Assembly: GCF_963666525.1 (NCBI RefSeq)
Contig: NZ_OY762905.1
Coordinates: 4,667,001 to 4,731,000 of the forward strand
Direction of reading: 5' to 3'
DNA length: 64,000 bases
From: an uncultured Cohaesibacter sp.
GTDB lineage: Bacteria > Pseudomonadota > Alphaproteobacteria > Rhizobiales > Cohaesibacteraceae
Shown here: in pieces, positions 29,955-41,074 of the stretch
How positions within the stretch are numbered: the stretch's first letter is position 1
Layout: each line of letters begins with the position of its first letter
Program-made: the position numbers and the translations under genes
The notes under the pieces: model-generated
Seen by the model: only the letters and a program-made list of their open reading frames with translations
Databases searched by the model: none
Told to the model about the DNA's origin: nothing

Positions 29955-30473
29955 TTAGAACCGGTCATAGCCTTCGAGCTGTCTCAGGGCGTCGCTATCC
30001 ATGATCATGGTTCCAAGAATCATGTCATGCAGCAGCTGCTTGCGCCTTGTGAACAGGCCCACAAGGATGATCAGGGGCGTAAGGATGGTATTGCCGAACC
30101 AGAACAACAGGCTGTGCATGATGGCCAGCATCGCATAAGGTTTTGCGCCGTACCACAGACGCATTTCCAGCCCCATCATCTTCATGCCGGGCGTTGCGGC
30201 ACTGTAGCCGCCAAGACTCAAGGCAATGTAAGGCAGCGCCACAAGTGGTAGCAGGATGGCATAAAGCAGCCAGCCGAGTCCGAAGGTGATGACACCGATC
30301 ACCGCAATGGCCATGGAGGCAATGACCATAAGAATGAGGATCACGAAGGCATCGATGAGAAAAGCCAGAACACGCCGGGAGAGGACGCCATCGAACAGGG
30401 CAGGGTGCAGCCCCGGATCAAAGGCATTTCTGCGCTCATCGCTATTGTCATAGGCCGTATGGGCGTTGTTCAT
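29955..30473 (-). CDS. RDD-family membrane protein
   Basis: 172 residues. The family motif is present as SRRVLAFLIDAFVI (Arg then Asp in helix 1), and later ATPGMKMMGLEMR, with four membrane helices in total. RDD proteins are inner-membrane proteins, some implicated in ion exchange; no role is assigned here. It lies close to bpt and hemB, as in many alphaproteobacteria, and forms a single-gene unit with its own terminator. Confidence 0.88.
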   Translation of the reverse strand: MNNAHTAYDNSDERRNAFDPGLHPALFDGVLSRRVLAFLIDAFVILILMVIASMAIAVIGVITFGLGWLLYAILLPLVALPYIALSLGGYSAATPGMKMMGLEMRLWYGAKPYAMLAIMHSLLFWFGNTILTPLIILVGLFTRRKQLLHDMILGTMIMDSDALRQLEGYDRF

Positions 30474-30817
30474 CGCTCAGATATTCCTTTCGGTTTCACA
30501 CGGGCAGTCGGTCAGAATGAACATGAAGACGTCGCAATCTTCACAAAATAGGTGAGGTCGTTTCTCTCCCTTTTCAAGTTTTTGTTACAAGATTGTTTGA
30601 AAAATAGTTCTGGTTGTGCCCTTGAAAGACGCTGTGAAAATCACGGGTGAGGGGATGGGGCGGACCGATCGGGAAAAATCGAGCAGAGAATGCGGCAATT
30701 CAATAAGGTGAGGGCATCGATGGGCAGGCGTCCGCCGCGAAACGAAACAAGCGCCCGTTTGGGCGCTTGTTGTGTGTCATCCTGTCAGGAGCATCGCCTT
30801 GTGCGAACTGGGACCAA
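30474..30817. other. Intergenic region with terminator hairpin after the chemoreceptor gene
   Basis: This 344-bp stretch between two leftward genes contains the RDD promoter side and a perfect 11-bp stem AACAAGCGCCC (30746-30756) / GGGCGCTTGTT (30761-30771). The stem ends the leftward chemoreceptor transcript, although the T tract is interrupted. No gene seen. Confidence 0.6.
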
Positions 30818-32560
30818 TCAGGCTGCTACCCTGCGTCGTTCCCTCTGTTCCAACGTCTGCGCCAGCTTGTTGATGCAGTTGATCACAGCCTCACTGGCGT
30901 CCTCCAGCGACCGAAGCTGGGCGAAGGCCTCATCCTTGCGTCCCTCCGCACAATCCTTGACCATCTGCTTGGCCAGGTCATGGACCCGCTGGTGCGGTGC
31001 CTTGAGAGCGGTGAACGCTGGATGGTTGCGAATGTCCGGATCGTTGATGCCATCATACCAGACACCGAGGCGGCAGTTGTGGTGACCGGCCAGAGTAGCT
31101 GAACTGGCATTTTCGCGCCCGGTCAGGATGTTGACCACGCGCTTTGTGAAAAGGACATGATCGATCTTCGCCATCTCGCACAGGGACAGGGCCTGACCAT
31201 CCTGGAACCAGTTGGTTGCGTTTTGCGAGAAGTGATCGTTGCTGTTCTGCAGCGTGTCCGACATGCCGTTGAGCATCGTCTCGTTTTCTGAGTTGAGGTC
31301 CGCCACACCGGCAACGGATTCAGAGATCTCCTGCGTGGCAACCGTCTGCTGCTGGATGATCTGGGAGACCTCCTGCATGTTCCGGTTGACCTCGCCAACC
31401 TGCGTTCCGATTGCCTCCATCAAATGGTTTGCGCCATCGATGGCTGTTTCCCCGTCGCCGATGGCGTGGCGGGTACTGGATACCGCCTTTTGAATGGTCC
31501 GCATGCCTTCGCTCAAGGCATTGATGCGGTTGGTGATGTCTTCGGTTGCCTTGGTGGTCTGACCGGCGAGGGCCTTGACCTCACTGGCAACAACGGCAAA
31601 TCCCTTGCCAGCCTCTCCGGCTCGGGCCGCCTCGATGGTGGCATTAAGTGCCAGTAGATTGGTCTGGTTGGCGATCTTGTCGATGACCGTCAGGAACGAT
31701 CCGATCTGTTCGGATGCCTGAACGAGTTCGTTGAGACTGTTCTCTGTCTGGGACGAAGCCGATGCGATATTGGTGATGGCGGAAGAGACCGCCTGCATGG
31801 TGGCTAGGCCCTTGGAGACCGTCTCATAGGTCTTCCTGGCTCCATCCGCAGTCAGCTCTGAAGTCTCCGAGATCTGACCAATTGACCCGGCAAGCTCGGA
31901 AACGGCTGCGGAAATGGCCTGTACGTTGGTTGTCGCGATATGGGTGTTACGGGACAATAGAGCCATGTCTGCGCAGATTTCGTTGATTTCAACGACAGAA
32001 TTGGCAAGACCGCGCAAATTGCCCAATTGGCAATTGTCTTCACCGTTGGCATTCATGCCGCGGGCAAGGTTGAAGGATTGCAGCGAGCCCATCATGTCAG
32101 CAAAGGCAAGCGCTATGGCCGATTGCATGTCATCGACAAAGGCAGAACCCGCACCTTTGTGAACCTTTGCGAGCGTCGGTACCATTTCCAGCAGCAGGCG
32201 GGCATAGATCGCCATGATGTGCGAGGTTTCAAGAGCCGTTTCGCCAAGAGCTGCACCATTTTCTGCGCTGTTTCTGGCGATTGCGCTTGCATCCGCAGTT
32301 TGAAACAGACGGGTCACATAGCGGGATTGGCCAAGCGATGCCGTTGCAGTGCTGGCCTGGGAGGAGCGGAACGCTTCTGCTATGGCCGGATGGGGGGTGG
32401 TCGATGTGCTGAGCTTGTCAAAAAGCGCCGGCAGGTCCTTTTGCGCTTTGACGGAAACGGGTTTCAAAGCCTTCTGTTGCAAGCCTGCAGTCATGAAGGC
32501 AAGGATCGGCTCGATTTCTTTCAACACCGGAGCGGGTGTTGCGGAGGGGGTCGGTCTCAT
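30818..32560 (-). CDS. Soluble methyl-accepting chemotaxis protein with C-terminal CZB domain
   Basis: About 580 residues with no convincing membrane helix, so it is a cytoplasmic chemoreceptor. The N-terminal 190 residues are helical and not identified with confidence (a distant sensory-globin-like fold is possible). The signalling hairpin lies at about 280-430 and contains [20 protein letters not shown] and [17 protein letters not shown]. The C-terminal CZB domain (about 475-575) keeps the zinc ligand pattern: [20 protein letters not shown] and [18 protein letters not shown] domains can sense zinc or HOCl. I chose the ATG at 32560 because the open frame before it reads like intergenic DNA. 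Confidence 0.88.
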   Translation of the reverse strand: MRPTPSATPAPVLKEIEPILAFMTAGLQQKALKPVSVKAQKDLPALFDKLSTSTTPHPAIAEAFRSSQASTATASLGQSRYVTRLFQTADASAIARNSAENGAALGETALETSHIMAIYARLLLEMVPTLAKVHKGAGSAFVDDMQSAIALAFADMMGSLQSFNLARGMNANGEDNCQLGNLRGLANSVVEINEICADMALLSRNTHIATTNVQAISAAVSELAGSIGQISETSELTADGARKTYETVSKGLATMQAVSSAITNIASASSQTENSLNELVQASEQIGSFLTVIDKIANQTNLLALNATIEAARAGEAGKGFAVVASEVKALAGQTTKATEDITNRINALSEGMRTIQKAVSSTRHAIGDGETAIDGANHLMEAIGTQVGEVNRNMQEVSQIIQQQTVATQEISESVAGVADLNSENETMLNGMSDTLQNSNDHFSQNATNWFQDGQALSLCEMAKIDHVLFTKRVVNILTGRENASSATLAGHHNCRLGVWYDGINDPDIRNHPAFTALKAPHQRVHDLAKQMVKDCAEGRKDEAFAQLRSLEDASEAVINCINKLAQTLEQRERRRVAA

Positions 32561-32714
32561 TGTTTTCTCGTCTGGTCGGGGGTCGTCAGACAAGTATGAC
32601 AAGGAGGCATGACTGAAATGGTTAATGAATATTTCTGGTTGTGCAAAACATGCTGAATTCACAACAAAATTACAAGTCATGTGTGGTTGAAACGGAAAAA
32701 TGAAGCCGGAGATT

Positions 32715-33962
32715 TTAGTCAATTTTGTCCGGTTTGTTCAGATTCTCGACACTGTGTCCTGCCGATTCGATTGCCATGATGATTTCGTTTGCATGCGCGG
32801 CATCTCGTGTTTCGATCGTGATGTCGATGGAAGCACCCTTCACCGGAACATTGAGGAAGGTTCGATGGTGGTCCACCTCCAGGATGTTGCCGCCACGGTC
32901 TCCGATAATCTTGGCCAGTTCAGCAAGAATGCCCGGGCGATCCGGGATGGTGATGCGCAGCCCGACGATCTGCTGCTTGCGGCCAAGCTGCCGGACGATG
33001 ATGGACGAAAGCAGACGCGGGTCGATGTTGCCGCCGCCAAGGACGAGACCGACCTTCTTGCCCTTGAACCGTTCCGGTGTGGCAATGACTGCGGCAAGAC
33101 CAGCCGCTCCGGCGCCTTCGGCCATTGTCTTGAGATAGGTGGCATAGGCATTGATGGCCCGCTCGATGTCCCGTTCCGTAACCAGCAGGACATCGCTCAA
33201 CAGCTCTGCGGCGATGGCGGCAGTCAGCTTGCCAGCCTTCTTGACGGCGATGCCTTCCGCCAGGGATTGCCCGCCGCAATAGAGATCGGTCTTCTTCAGC
33301 TCATTATACATGGTCGGATAGAGCTCGCTCTCCACACCGATCACTTCAATTGCCGGATTGATGGCCTTGGCTGCGATGGCGATGCCCGAGATCATTCCAC
33401 CTCCGCCAATCGGCACGAGCAACACTTCAAGGTCCGGCACATCGGCTAGCATTTCAAGGGCAATGGTGCCCTGACCAGCAATGACCTGATAGTCATCGTA
33501 GGGGTGCACGAATGTGAGACCGCGCTGGGTGGCCAGCCGCATCGCGGCTTCCCCGGCCTCGGCGACGGTTTCGCCCTCCAGAATGACCTCGGCGCCAAAT
33601 CCTTTCGTGGCTGCCACCTTCACGAACGGCGTGAATTCGGGCATTACGATTAGGGAAGGGATGCCGAGACGTGTCGCATGCAATGCGACTGCCTGGGCGT
33701 GATTGCCTGCCGACATGGCGATGACGCCACGCTTACGTTCCTCTTCTGTCAAGGACAGGAGCTTGTTAAGCGCGCCGCGTTCCTTGAAAGCATTGGTGAC
33801 CTGCATGTTGTCGTATTTGACGTAGATGTCGGAGCCAAGTTCATCCGAGAGCTGTTTTGCCGGCAGCGTCGGTGTGCGCAGAACGGCCCCCTTGATGGCT
33901 TCGGCCGCACGCATGACGTCTGAAAGGGTCGGGCGATTGGGAAGAGAGGAATGATCAGACAT
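32715..33962 (-). CDS. ilvA: Threonine ammonia-lyase (catabolic type with ACT domain)
   Basis: 415 residues. The PLP-binding lysine K60 lies in [14 protein letters not shown], the glycine loop is [10 protein letters not shown], and a C-terminal ACT domain (about 330-410) begins [19 protein letters not shown]. It converts threonine to 2-oxobutyrate plus ammonia for isoleucine synthesis or catabolism. Its single ACT domain separates it from long biosynthetic IlvA with two regulatory repeats. The ATG at 33962 gives the typical N-terminus. Confidence 0.92.
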   Translation of the reverse strand: MSDHSSLPNRPTLSDVMRAAEAIKGAVLRTPTLPAKQLSDELGSDIYVKYDNMQVTNAFKERGALNKLLSLTEEERKRGVIAMSAGNHAQAVALHATRLGIPSLIVMPEFTPFVKVAATKGFGAEVILEGETVAEAGEAAMRLATQRGLTFVHPYDDYQVIAGQGTIALEMLADVPDLEVLLVPIGGGGMISGIAIAAKAINPAIEVIGVESELYPTMYNELKKTDLYCGGQSLAEGIAVKKAGKLTAAIAAELLSDVLLVTERDIERAINAYATYLKTMAEGAGAAGLAAVIATPERFKGKKVGLVLGGGNIDPRLLSSIIVRQLGRKQQIVGLRITIPDRPGILAELAKIIGDRGGNILEVDHHRTFLNVPVKGASIDITIETRDAAHANEIIMAIESAGHSVENLNKPDKID

Positions 33963-34271
33963 GAAACGGCTCGCTGGGTTTGGCTGCAAGATGCTTTGGG
34001 TCAACATTTGGGGGCGGCAAATATGCGCAGACAATGCCTCAACGGACGGGCGCTTTCAAATGAATTTGAGGCATCTATCACATGCAGGTTTGCCGATGAG
34101 ATGAGTATAGCACCGAAATTTCGTGGTATTTCTCATGCTTTTAGCCAAAGAGGGCCGTTTTTTGGTTGATGGCCTGACAATGGGCTGTCTTGCCCCATTG
34201 CTCTGGGTTAGGGTTCGCCGCAAGAAAGACGCGGCAGGATAGACGCGTTGCAATGACAAATGGAGTACTGC
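33963..34271. other. Divergent promoter region, threonine ammonia-lyase / acetyltransferase
   Basis: 309 bp between two divergent genes. No repeat, RNA gene or conserved frame recognised; expected to hold both promoters. Confidence 0.45.
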
Positions 34272-34814
34272 GTGACCGAGATCGTATATGAATTGCTTGC
34301 TGCTGAAGAGCTGGCAGAAACGCTTGAAGACCTGGCGAGCATCCTGCATGCCTGCGTGGAAAACGGCGCCAGTGTCAGTTTCATCCAGCCGTTCGAGGTC
34401 ACTGACGCCCTTGCTTTCTGGGCAGGCAGTGTTTTCCCGAAGGTCGAAGCAGGCAGTACTGCGCTGTTCGTTGCGAAGTCCGATCATCGCATTGTCGGCA
34501 CTGTTCAATTGCAGACAGAATTGCCCCCCAATCAGGCCCATCGTTGCGAGGTCGCAAAACTTCTGGTGCATCCGGACTATCGCAAGCGGGGCATCGCCAC
34601 GACGCTTATGGAGTTGTTGGAACAGGAAGCCCGTCGTCTGGGCAAGAGCCTCATCACGCTCGACACGCGATCCGGTGACCAGGCCGAACCACTTTATATA
34701 TTGCTGGATTACAAGATCGCTGGCCGTATTCCCAATTTTGCACGGGCAACCGACAGCGACCGGCTCGATTCCACCACTTATATGTACAAGATCCTGGATC
34801 CGGACCTCATGTAG
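34272..34814 (+). CDS. GNAT-family N-acetyltransferase
   Basis: About 180 residues. The GNAT acetyl-CoA site reads VAKLLVHPDYRKRGIATTLM (RxxGIA pattern), followed by LEQEARRLGKSLITLDTRSG and the C-terminal LDYKIAGRIPNFARA. This branch resembles bacterial acetyltransferases acting on small molecules, substrate unknown. I chose the GTG at 34272 because GGAG lies 6 nt upstream; an ATG at 34260 has none. Confidence 0.85.
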   Translation: MTEIVYELLAAEELAETLEDLASILHACVENGASVSFIQPFEVTDALAFWAGSVFPKVEAGSTALFVAKSDHRIVGTVQLQTELPPNQAHRCEVAKLLVHPDYRKRGIATTLMELLEQEARRLGKSLITLDTRSGDQAEPLYILLDYKIAGRIPNFARATDSDRLDSTTYMYKILDPDLM

Positions 34815-34837
34815 GCCCGGATCATTGACGGTCTTGC

Positions 34838-36230
<1,393 letters not shown>

Positions 36231-37262
36231 ATGAACGACATCCTTTTCGAGAAACGTGGCTGTGTGGGTTTGATAACGCTGAACAGGCCCAAGGCTCTCA
36301 ACGCTCTGACGCTCGATATGATCAAGGGGCTGGCGGTGCAACTTGAAGACTGGAAACAGGATGATGACGTCAAGGCCGTTATTCTGACATCGGCAAGCGA
36401 ACGTGCCTTCTCCGCCGGAGCGGATATCCGGTTTGTCTATACTTGCAAGGGCAACCCGCCCTACGAGTTCTTCAGCACCGAATACAAGATGAATTGCTCG
36501 ATGGCTTCCTATCCGAAGCCCTATATTTCTCTGGTGGACGGCATCGTCATGGGCGGCGGGGTCGGCCTTTCCTGCCATGGACGTTATATTGCAGCTGGCA
36601 GCAAGACCACATTTGCCATGCCGGAAACCGGAATCGGCTTCTTCCCCGATGTGGGTGGAGCCTATCTGCTGCCCCGCATGCCCGGCAACGTCGGCATCTA
36701 TTGCGGCATGACCGGCGCGCGTCTGGGTCAGGCCGACTGCATGAAATTCGGCCTTGCTACCCACGCGATCGGCGCAGACGCCTTTCCCGAGATCATCGAG
36801 CAGATTGCCAGGGGCGCAGCGCCGGACGAGGTTCTGGCGCGTCACGCCAGTGTCGCAACCGGGGAGGGACTCGATAACGAAGCGCTGGGCGTCATCGCGG
36901 AGGCCTTCGCGGGCGCGTCCGTCAAGGACGTCATCGCACGGCTTGAAGCAAACCCGGCACCATTTGCCAAACAGACGCTGGACCTGCTGCAGTCGCGCTC
37001 GCCGCTGTCTGTCCACATAGCCTTCGAACAGATGCGCCGCGGGGCAACAATGTCCTTCGAAGAGTGCATGCAGATGGAATACCGCATTCTCGAACGGATT
37101 CTTGATGGCAGTGACTTCTATGAAGGCGTGCGGTCCGTGATCGTCGACAAGGATGGTAAGCCAGCATGGCAACCATCCACCTTTGAGGCCGTGACCGAGG
37201 AAATGGTATTGTCACATTTTCTGCCGCTGGACCCGCAACGCGAATTGTTCAATCGGCCATAG
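36231..37262 (+). CDS. 3-hydroxyisobutyryl-CoA hydrolase (crotonase superfamily)
   Basis: 343 residues. The crotonase core shows LNRPKALNALTLDM, the oxyanion-hole region SAGADIRFVY and GIVMGGGVGLSCHGRY. The signature ETGIGFFPDVGGAYLLPR (E132, D140) is typical of 3-hydroxyisobutyryl-CoA hydrolases in valine catabolism. The C-terminal part (SPLSVHIAFEQMRRG) matches this subfamily rather than enoyl-CoA hydratases. Other crotonase activities remain possible. The ATG is preceded by a GAGAGCAAG purine tract. Confidence 0.9.
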   Translation: MNDILFEKRGCVGLITLNRPKALNALTLDMIKGLAVQLEDWKQDDDVKAVILTSASERAFSAGADIRFVYTCKGNPPYEFFSTEYKMNCSMASYPKPYISLVDGIVMGGGVGLSCHGRYIAAGSKTTFAMPETGIGFFPDVGGAYLLPRMPGNVGIYCGMTGARLGQADCMKFGLATHAIGADAFPEIIEQIARGAAPDEVLARHASVATGEGLDNEALGVIAEAFAGASVKDVIARLEANPAPFAKQTLDLLQSRSPLSVHIAFEQMRRGATMSFEECMQMEYRILERILDGSDFYEGVRSVIVDKDGKPAWQPSTFEAVTEEMVLSHFLPLDPQRELFNRP

Positions 37263-37361
37263 AAAGATAGACTGCCTCAGGCGCGACTCGCACTGGACCG
37301 TCGCCGCCCGACCCGCTATCCTTCATGCGCGCTGATGCGCCAACGCTGAACAGAAAACGCA

Positions 37362-37784
37362 ATGACCCTCAGACTGACTGACGCCTCTCCCAAATACTGG
37401 GGTGATAATCTACCGTTCTGGTTGATCGTTCTGGCTCGTCTGGGAAGCCTCTTTCTCATGCTGACGGGGCTTTTCTATTGGGCGGACATACTGGGCGTGT
37501 TTGGCGAGAGCGGACTGGAACGGGGCATGTGGGTCGCTCCCGCCGCTCGCGTGCTTCTTGCCTGCTCCTTTCTGATTGCATCTGTCGGTGTCTGGCAGCT
37601 GTCCTTCTGGGGGGTGGTGATGTGGGCTCTCAGCGCCATCACACAAACCCTTTCCATCGCGATTATCGACGATTTTTCGGCCTATGCCACGGCGATCACC
37701 ATTGTCCATCTGCTTGCCCTTATCATCCTTGCGGCTTGCTGCGGCTGGCTTGTTTACCGCTCGACCAGGCCACAGGATGTGTGA
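37362..37784 (+). CDS. Small multi-pass membrane protein (DUF6163-like)
   Basis: 140 residues with four predicted membrane helices (about 18-40, 60-80, 84-104, 112-132). It sits just upstream of ldtR, a position where rhizobial genomes carry a conserved DUF6163 membrane protein; that assignment rests on position and size and is tentative. It follows the hydrolase by 100 bp on the same strand. Confidence 0.75.
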   Translation: MTLRLTDASPKYWGDNLPFWLIVLARLGSLFLMLTGLFYWADILGVFGESGLERGMWVAPAARVLLACSFLIASVGVWQLSFWGVVMWALSAITQTLSIAIIDDFSAYATAITIVHLLALIILAACCGWLVYRSTRPQDV

Positions 37785-38238
37785 CGGCGAATTCAAGGAT
37801 TAACGCAATAGCCGACTTTTCAGGCTATTTCGCACGTCGGCGGGCTGCATTTAACGAGAGCTGCCTGGACAATGGGGCAAACTGGGCCCTGTTTTGCCAT
37901 CATGCACCGTTTATCCCATAAAACTTGTCTCAGTCTGTAAAGACTTTGTTTGCAATTTCCTGGTGGGTGCCTGTTGAGCGGCGGTCTTTATCTGATATTT
38001 TGTGCGCTTTTCAAGTTGTGTCCTTGTATTTCTACGCAATAGAAGCCGAGTTTACAGATCCCCCTAACCAGTTATTTACCAGCAATTCAAAACTAGACGC
38101 AATTTAGGTACAATTGGCGCGATTAGCCCTTTGTTAAGGCTGTTGCTTAAGTAGATTTTATTTCGCCGCATATATTTTGGTTTCAAAGACGGGCGAACCG
38201 TCACTCCAAGTCAAAAATCAAAAACGAGGCTCAAACAT
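37785..38238. other. Upstream region of ldtR, no gene seen
   Basis: 454 bp, AT-richer than the flanks between 37920 and 38170. A weak hairpin AATAGCC (37807-37813) / GGCTATT (37823-37829) follows the membrane protein gene. The rest probably contains the ldtR promoter and leader. A 60-codon frame inside lacks a ribosome site. Confidence 0.45.
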
Positions 38239-38751
38239 ATGATTACGTCACAACGCGCAGTGGAAACAATCGGTGAAGCTGAGGGCGAAGTAGAGTTGAA
38301 ACCACTCTACATGGACGCACTCAGACTCGTGGAGCGTCTGCACCGCAGGCTTCTGGATGTCATCAAGGACGAATTTGAGCGCCGCGGAAGAACCGACGTC
38401 AACAGTGTTCAGGCCCTGCTTCTGTTCAACATTGGTGACTCGGAAGTGACAGCGGGTGAATTGCGCTCACGCGGCTACTACCAAGGCTCCAACGTGTCCT
38501 ACAACCTGAAAAAGCTCGTTGATATGGGCTACGTCAATCATGAACGGTCACGGGTGGATCGCCGCTCGGTACGGATTTCCCTGTCCGACAAGGGCATTGA
38601 AGTGCGTCAGATCGTCAGTGAGCTCTATGAACGCCATATTGCCACGATCGAACAGGTCGGCGGCATTGCCAACGAAGATTTCATGGTTCTCAACAAGTCC
38701 CTCCAGCGTCTCGAACGCTTCTGGACCGATCAGATCCTTTACCGTCTCTAG
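38239..38751 (+). CDS. ldtR: MarR-family regulator LdtR
   Basis: 170 residues. The winged helix (about 50-130) shows SVQALLLFNIGDSEVTAGEL, YYQGSNVSYNLKKLVDMGYV and the wing HERSRVDRRSVRISLSDKG. This matches LdtR of Liberibacter and Sinorhizobium, which controls the L,D-transpeptidase gene ldtP in stress tolerance. ldtP follows here about 520 bp downstream, which supports the assignment. A strong terminator separates them, so they are transcribed separately. Confidence 0.9.
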   Translation: MITSQRAVETIGEAEGEVELKPLYMDALRLVERLHRRLLDVIKDEFERRGRTDVNSVQALLLFNIGDSEVTAGELRSRGYYQGSNVSYNLKKLVDMGYVNHERSRVDRRSVRISLSDKGIEVRQIVSELYERHIATIEQVGGIANEDFMVLNKSLQRLERFWTDQILYRL

Positions 38752-38911
38752 TTCGTATCCGTAAATTCTGCCCGCAAAGAGGTAGTCGGAAGGTGCATGT
38801 ACAGTGAGCCTGGTCTGCACTGATGATCCTAGTGAAACGCTGAACAAGGCAGCTGATCGCGACAAATTCAGTCTGTCTTGATGATGTTCAAGTCTGACCA
38901 ACACCAGTTTC

Positions 38912-38943
38912 CCTCGCAAGGGTCGTCCTTGCGAGGTTTTTTT
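38912..38943 (+). terminator. Rho-independent terminator downstream of ldtR
   Basis: Perfect 10-bp stem CCTCGCAAGG (38912-38921) / CCTTGCGAGG (38927-38936) with a 5-nt loop, then seven T. It lies 160 nt after the ldtR stop, leaving a long 3' untranslated part. Confidence 0.93.
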
Positions 38944-39176
38944 GTTGCTCTTCTGCAATAGTCGGGCATCGTTTTCATAAACGTGATCGGTTCACTCTGC
39001 ATTCATCCAGAATTTGCCACATTCTCCTGCAATTTGATTTTTCTGCGAAAAAGAGTTTTGCAGTTATGCGGTAATAATTGTCTGGCTAAGCTCTTTTGGC
39101 CCTTCAAACATCTGCCATGGATCATTAAACTGACCGTTGTTGGAAACAAAATTCCTGTTTGATCGTTTAATGAGTA

Positions 39177-39220
39177 CCCAAACTGTTTGGGCTTTTGATA
39201 AAATCGAGTTTGGCAACTCG
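39177..39220 (+). promoter_or_regulatory. Two palindromes in the ldtP upstream region, candidate LdtR operators
   Basis: CCCAAAC-T-GTTTGGG (39177-39191) is a perfect 7-1-7 palindrome. CGAGTT-TGGC-AACTCG (39205-39220) is a perfect 6-4-6 inverted repeat. Both lie 50-95 bp before ldtP. LdtR is known to act on ldtP in relatives; its use of these exact sites is inferred. Confidence 0.55.
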
Positions 39221-39270
39221 CCGCATCCATCGCAAGGATTCGGCGCAATGCATTTATGGCGAAAGAGATC

Positions 39271-40593
39271 ATGAAGAATTCAAAACCGGGGTATAGTGAG
39301 ATCGTGACAAGTCAGAAGATGAACCGCCGTACATTCCTGACGACAGGATCCCAGCTTGTTGCTGCCTTTGCGACGGCGATTTCGACGCCAGTTTTCGCGC
39401 AGGGTGCCAATCCGATCGACGAAATTCTCAACCAGAGCCCGGTAGAGTGGGGGGATCGTTTCGACACTCCCGGTCAGACCGTCGCTGCGGTTCGAACCGC
39501 CGAGCCGACCCTTTCGCCTTCCACGGCCACCAACATCGAAAACGCCATGCAGATGTATTACAGCATCGTGCAGCGTGGTGGCTGGCCGATTGTTCCCGAT
39601 GAAAAGGCGATGCGCCTTGGTCACAAGTCACCCGGGGTTGCCATTTTGCGTGAACGCCTGACCATGTCTGGTGATCTGATGCAGAATGTCGGTGTCGCTG
39701 ATGTTTTCGATTCCTATGTCGATGCGGCCGTCCGGCGCTTCCAGTCCCGTCATGGCATCCATCCCGATGGGGTCATCGGCAAGGAAACCTTTGCCGCAAT
39801 GAATGTGCCGGTGGAAGTCCGCCTCAGACAGCTTGAAACCAATCTTGTGCGTGTGCGTTCGCTGTCTGGTTTCCTTGGCAAGCGCTATGTCATGGTCAAT
39901 ATTCCTGCCGCCGAGATCGAAACCGTTGAAGACGGCATGGTTCATTCCCGTCATACGGCGGTGGTTGGCAAGATCGATCGCCAGACCCCGATTCTCGAAA
40001 GCACCATCCACGAGATCAACTTCAATCCCTATTGGCACGTTCCGGAAAGCATCATTCGCAAGGACCTGATCCCGAAGATGCAGAAGGATCCGAACTATCT
40101 TCGTGATAACAAGATCCATATCCGCGACCTGAAGAACAACATCGAGCTCGATGCCTCGCAAGTGGACTGGACGACCAACGATGCCCTGAACTACCAGTTC
40201 CGTCAGGAACCCGGTGCAAAGAACTCCATGGGGTCGATCAAGATCAACTTCCACAACAAATATGCGGTCTATCTGCATGATACGCCGTCAAAGACCCTGT
40301 TCGGCAACAGCTATCGCTTCCATTCTTCGGGCTGCGTGCGCGTGCAGAACGTGCGTGAATTCGTGGTCTGGGTGCTCGAAGATACGCCCGGCTGGGATCG
40401 CTTTGCCATTGACGAGGTGATCAAGTCCGGCGAGCGTGAAGACGTGCAGGTCAAGGGCAAGGTTCCCATCTACATGACCTACATCACCGCATGGTCCACC
40501 AACGAAGGCATGATCCATTTCCGCGAGGATATCTACGACCGCGATGGCATTTCGGCTCTGAGCCCGGTCACCACAGCGCAGACACAGGGTTGA
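39271..40593 (+). CDS. ldtP: L,D-transpeptidase LdtP with Tat-like signal and peptidoglycan-binding domain
   Basis: About 440 residues. A twin-arginine-like signal (NRRTFLTTGSQLVAAFAT, cleavage after VFAQ) is followed by a peptidoglycan-binding region (about 175-200, VDAAVRRFQSRHGIHPDGV). The YkuD catalytic domain (about 215-390) has HSSGCVRV with catalytic C355 and a histidine four residues before. It forms 3-3 cross-links or anchors proteins to peptidoglycan in the periplasm. Start is uncertain: 39256, 39271 or 39319 are in frame. The cognate regulator gene is the upstream neighbour. Confidence 0.92.
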   Translation: MKNSKPGYSEIVTSQKMNRRTFLTTGSQLVAAFATAISTPVFAQGANPIDEILNQSPVEWGDRFDTPGQTVAAVRTAEPTLSPSTATNIENAMQMYYSIVQRGGWPIVPDEKAMRLGHKSPGVAILRERLTMSGDLMQNVGVADVFDSYVDAAVRRFQSRHGIHPDGVIGKETFAAMNVPVEVRLRQLETNLVRVRSLSGFLGKRYVMVNIPAAEIETVEDGMVHSRHTAVVGKIDRQTPILESTIHEINFNPYWHVPESIIRKDLIPKMQKDPNYLRDNKIHIRDLKNNIELDASQVDWTTNDALNYQFRQEPGAKNSMGSIKINFHNKYAVYLHDTPSKTLFGNSYRFHSSGCVRVQNVREFVVWVLEDTPGWDRFAIDEVIKSGEREDVQVKGKVPIYMTYITAWSTNEGMIHFREDIYDRDGISALSPVTTAQTQG

Positions 40594-40599
40594 GCAAGC

Positions 40600-40794
40600 A
40601 TGACGCAGCCGCAGCCAGGCGAGATCTACATTGAATTTGTCTCGGTCGGACAACAGGTCAAGGCGATAGCCGTTGACGCTGCGACCGGGGTGGAAGTCAG
40701 TGTTTTCGGGCCTTCCAGCGTTTCCCAGCGTGATTTGCAAGCCCTTGCCGTGCGCAAGCTCAGGCGACGTCTGGAGCAGTTGGGCCATGGCTGA
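40600..40794 (+). CDS. Small conserved protein (DUF6898-like)
   Basis: 64 residues. It starts 6 nt after ldtP and is therefore co-transcribed. The sequence YIEFVSVGQQVKAIAVDAATGVEV followed by LAVRKLRRRLE (quoted in parts) matches a small alphaproteobacterial family often found between ldtP and glyA. No catalytic motif visible. A TGGCCGC/GCGGCCA hairpin at 40808-40824 may end the transcript. Confidence 0.8.
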   Translation: MTQPQPGEIYIEFVSVGQQVKAIAVDAATGVEVSVFGPSSVSQRDLQALAVRKLRRRLEQLGHG

Positions 40795-41074
40795 CGGCTC
40801 TTTCTAATGGCCGCTTGGCGGCCAGCCATCCTTCTTTCTATGCATCACGACCGTAAGCGGATAAATCCGTCTTGGGTTTGCGCTTCTAGTGTGCTAAATC
40901 GACAGCACGATAATTGGTTTGGCGCAATTTGGTGAACATGGTGTTGCCGAAATGCGCACAATGTTGATGCGATCAACCAAATATTAACGGCAGACTCGAT
41001 GGGGCATTTGTGATAGCAAATTGCCTCTAGTTCTGATCCATGATCGCCCAACAAACGCGAAGGGGTAATGTTCC

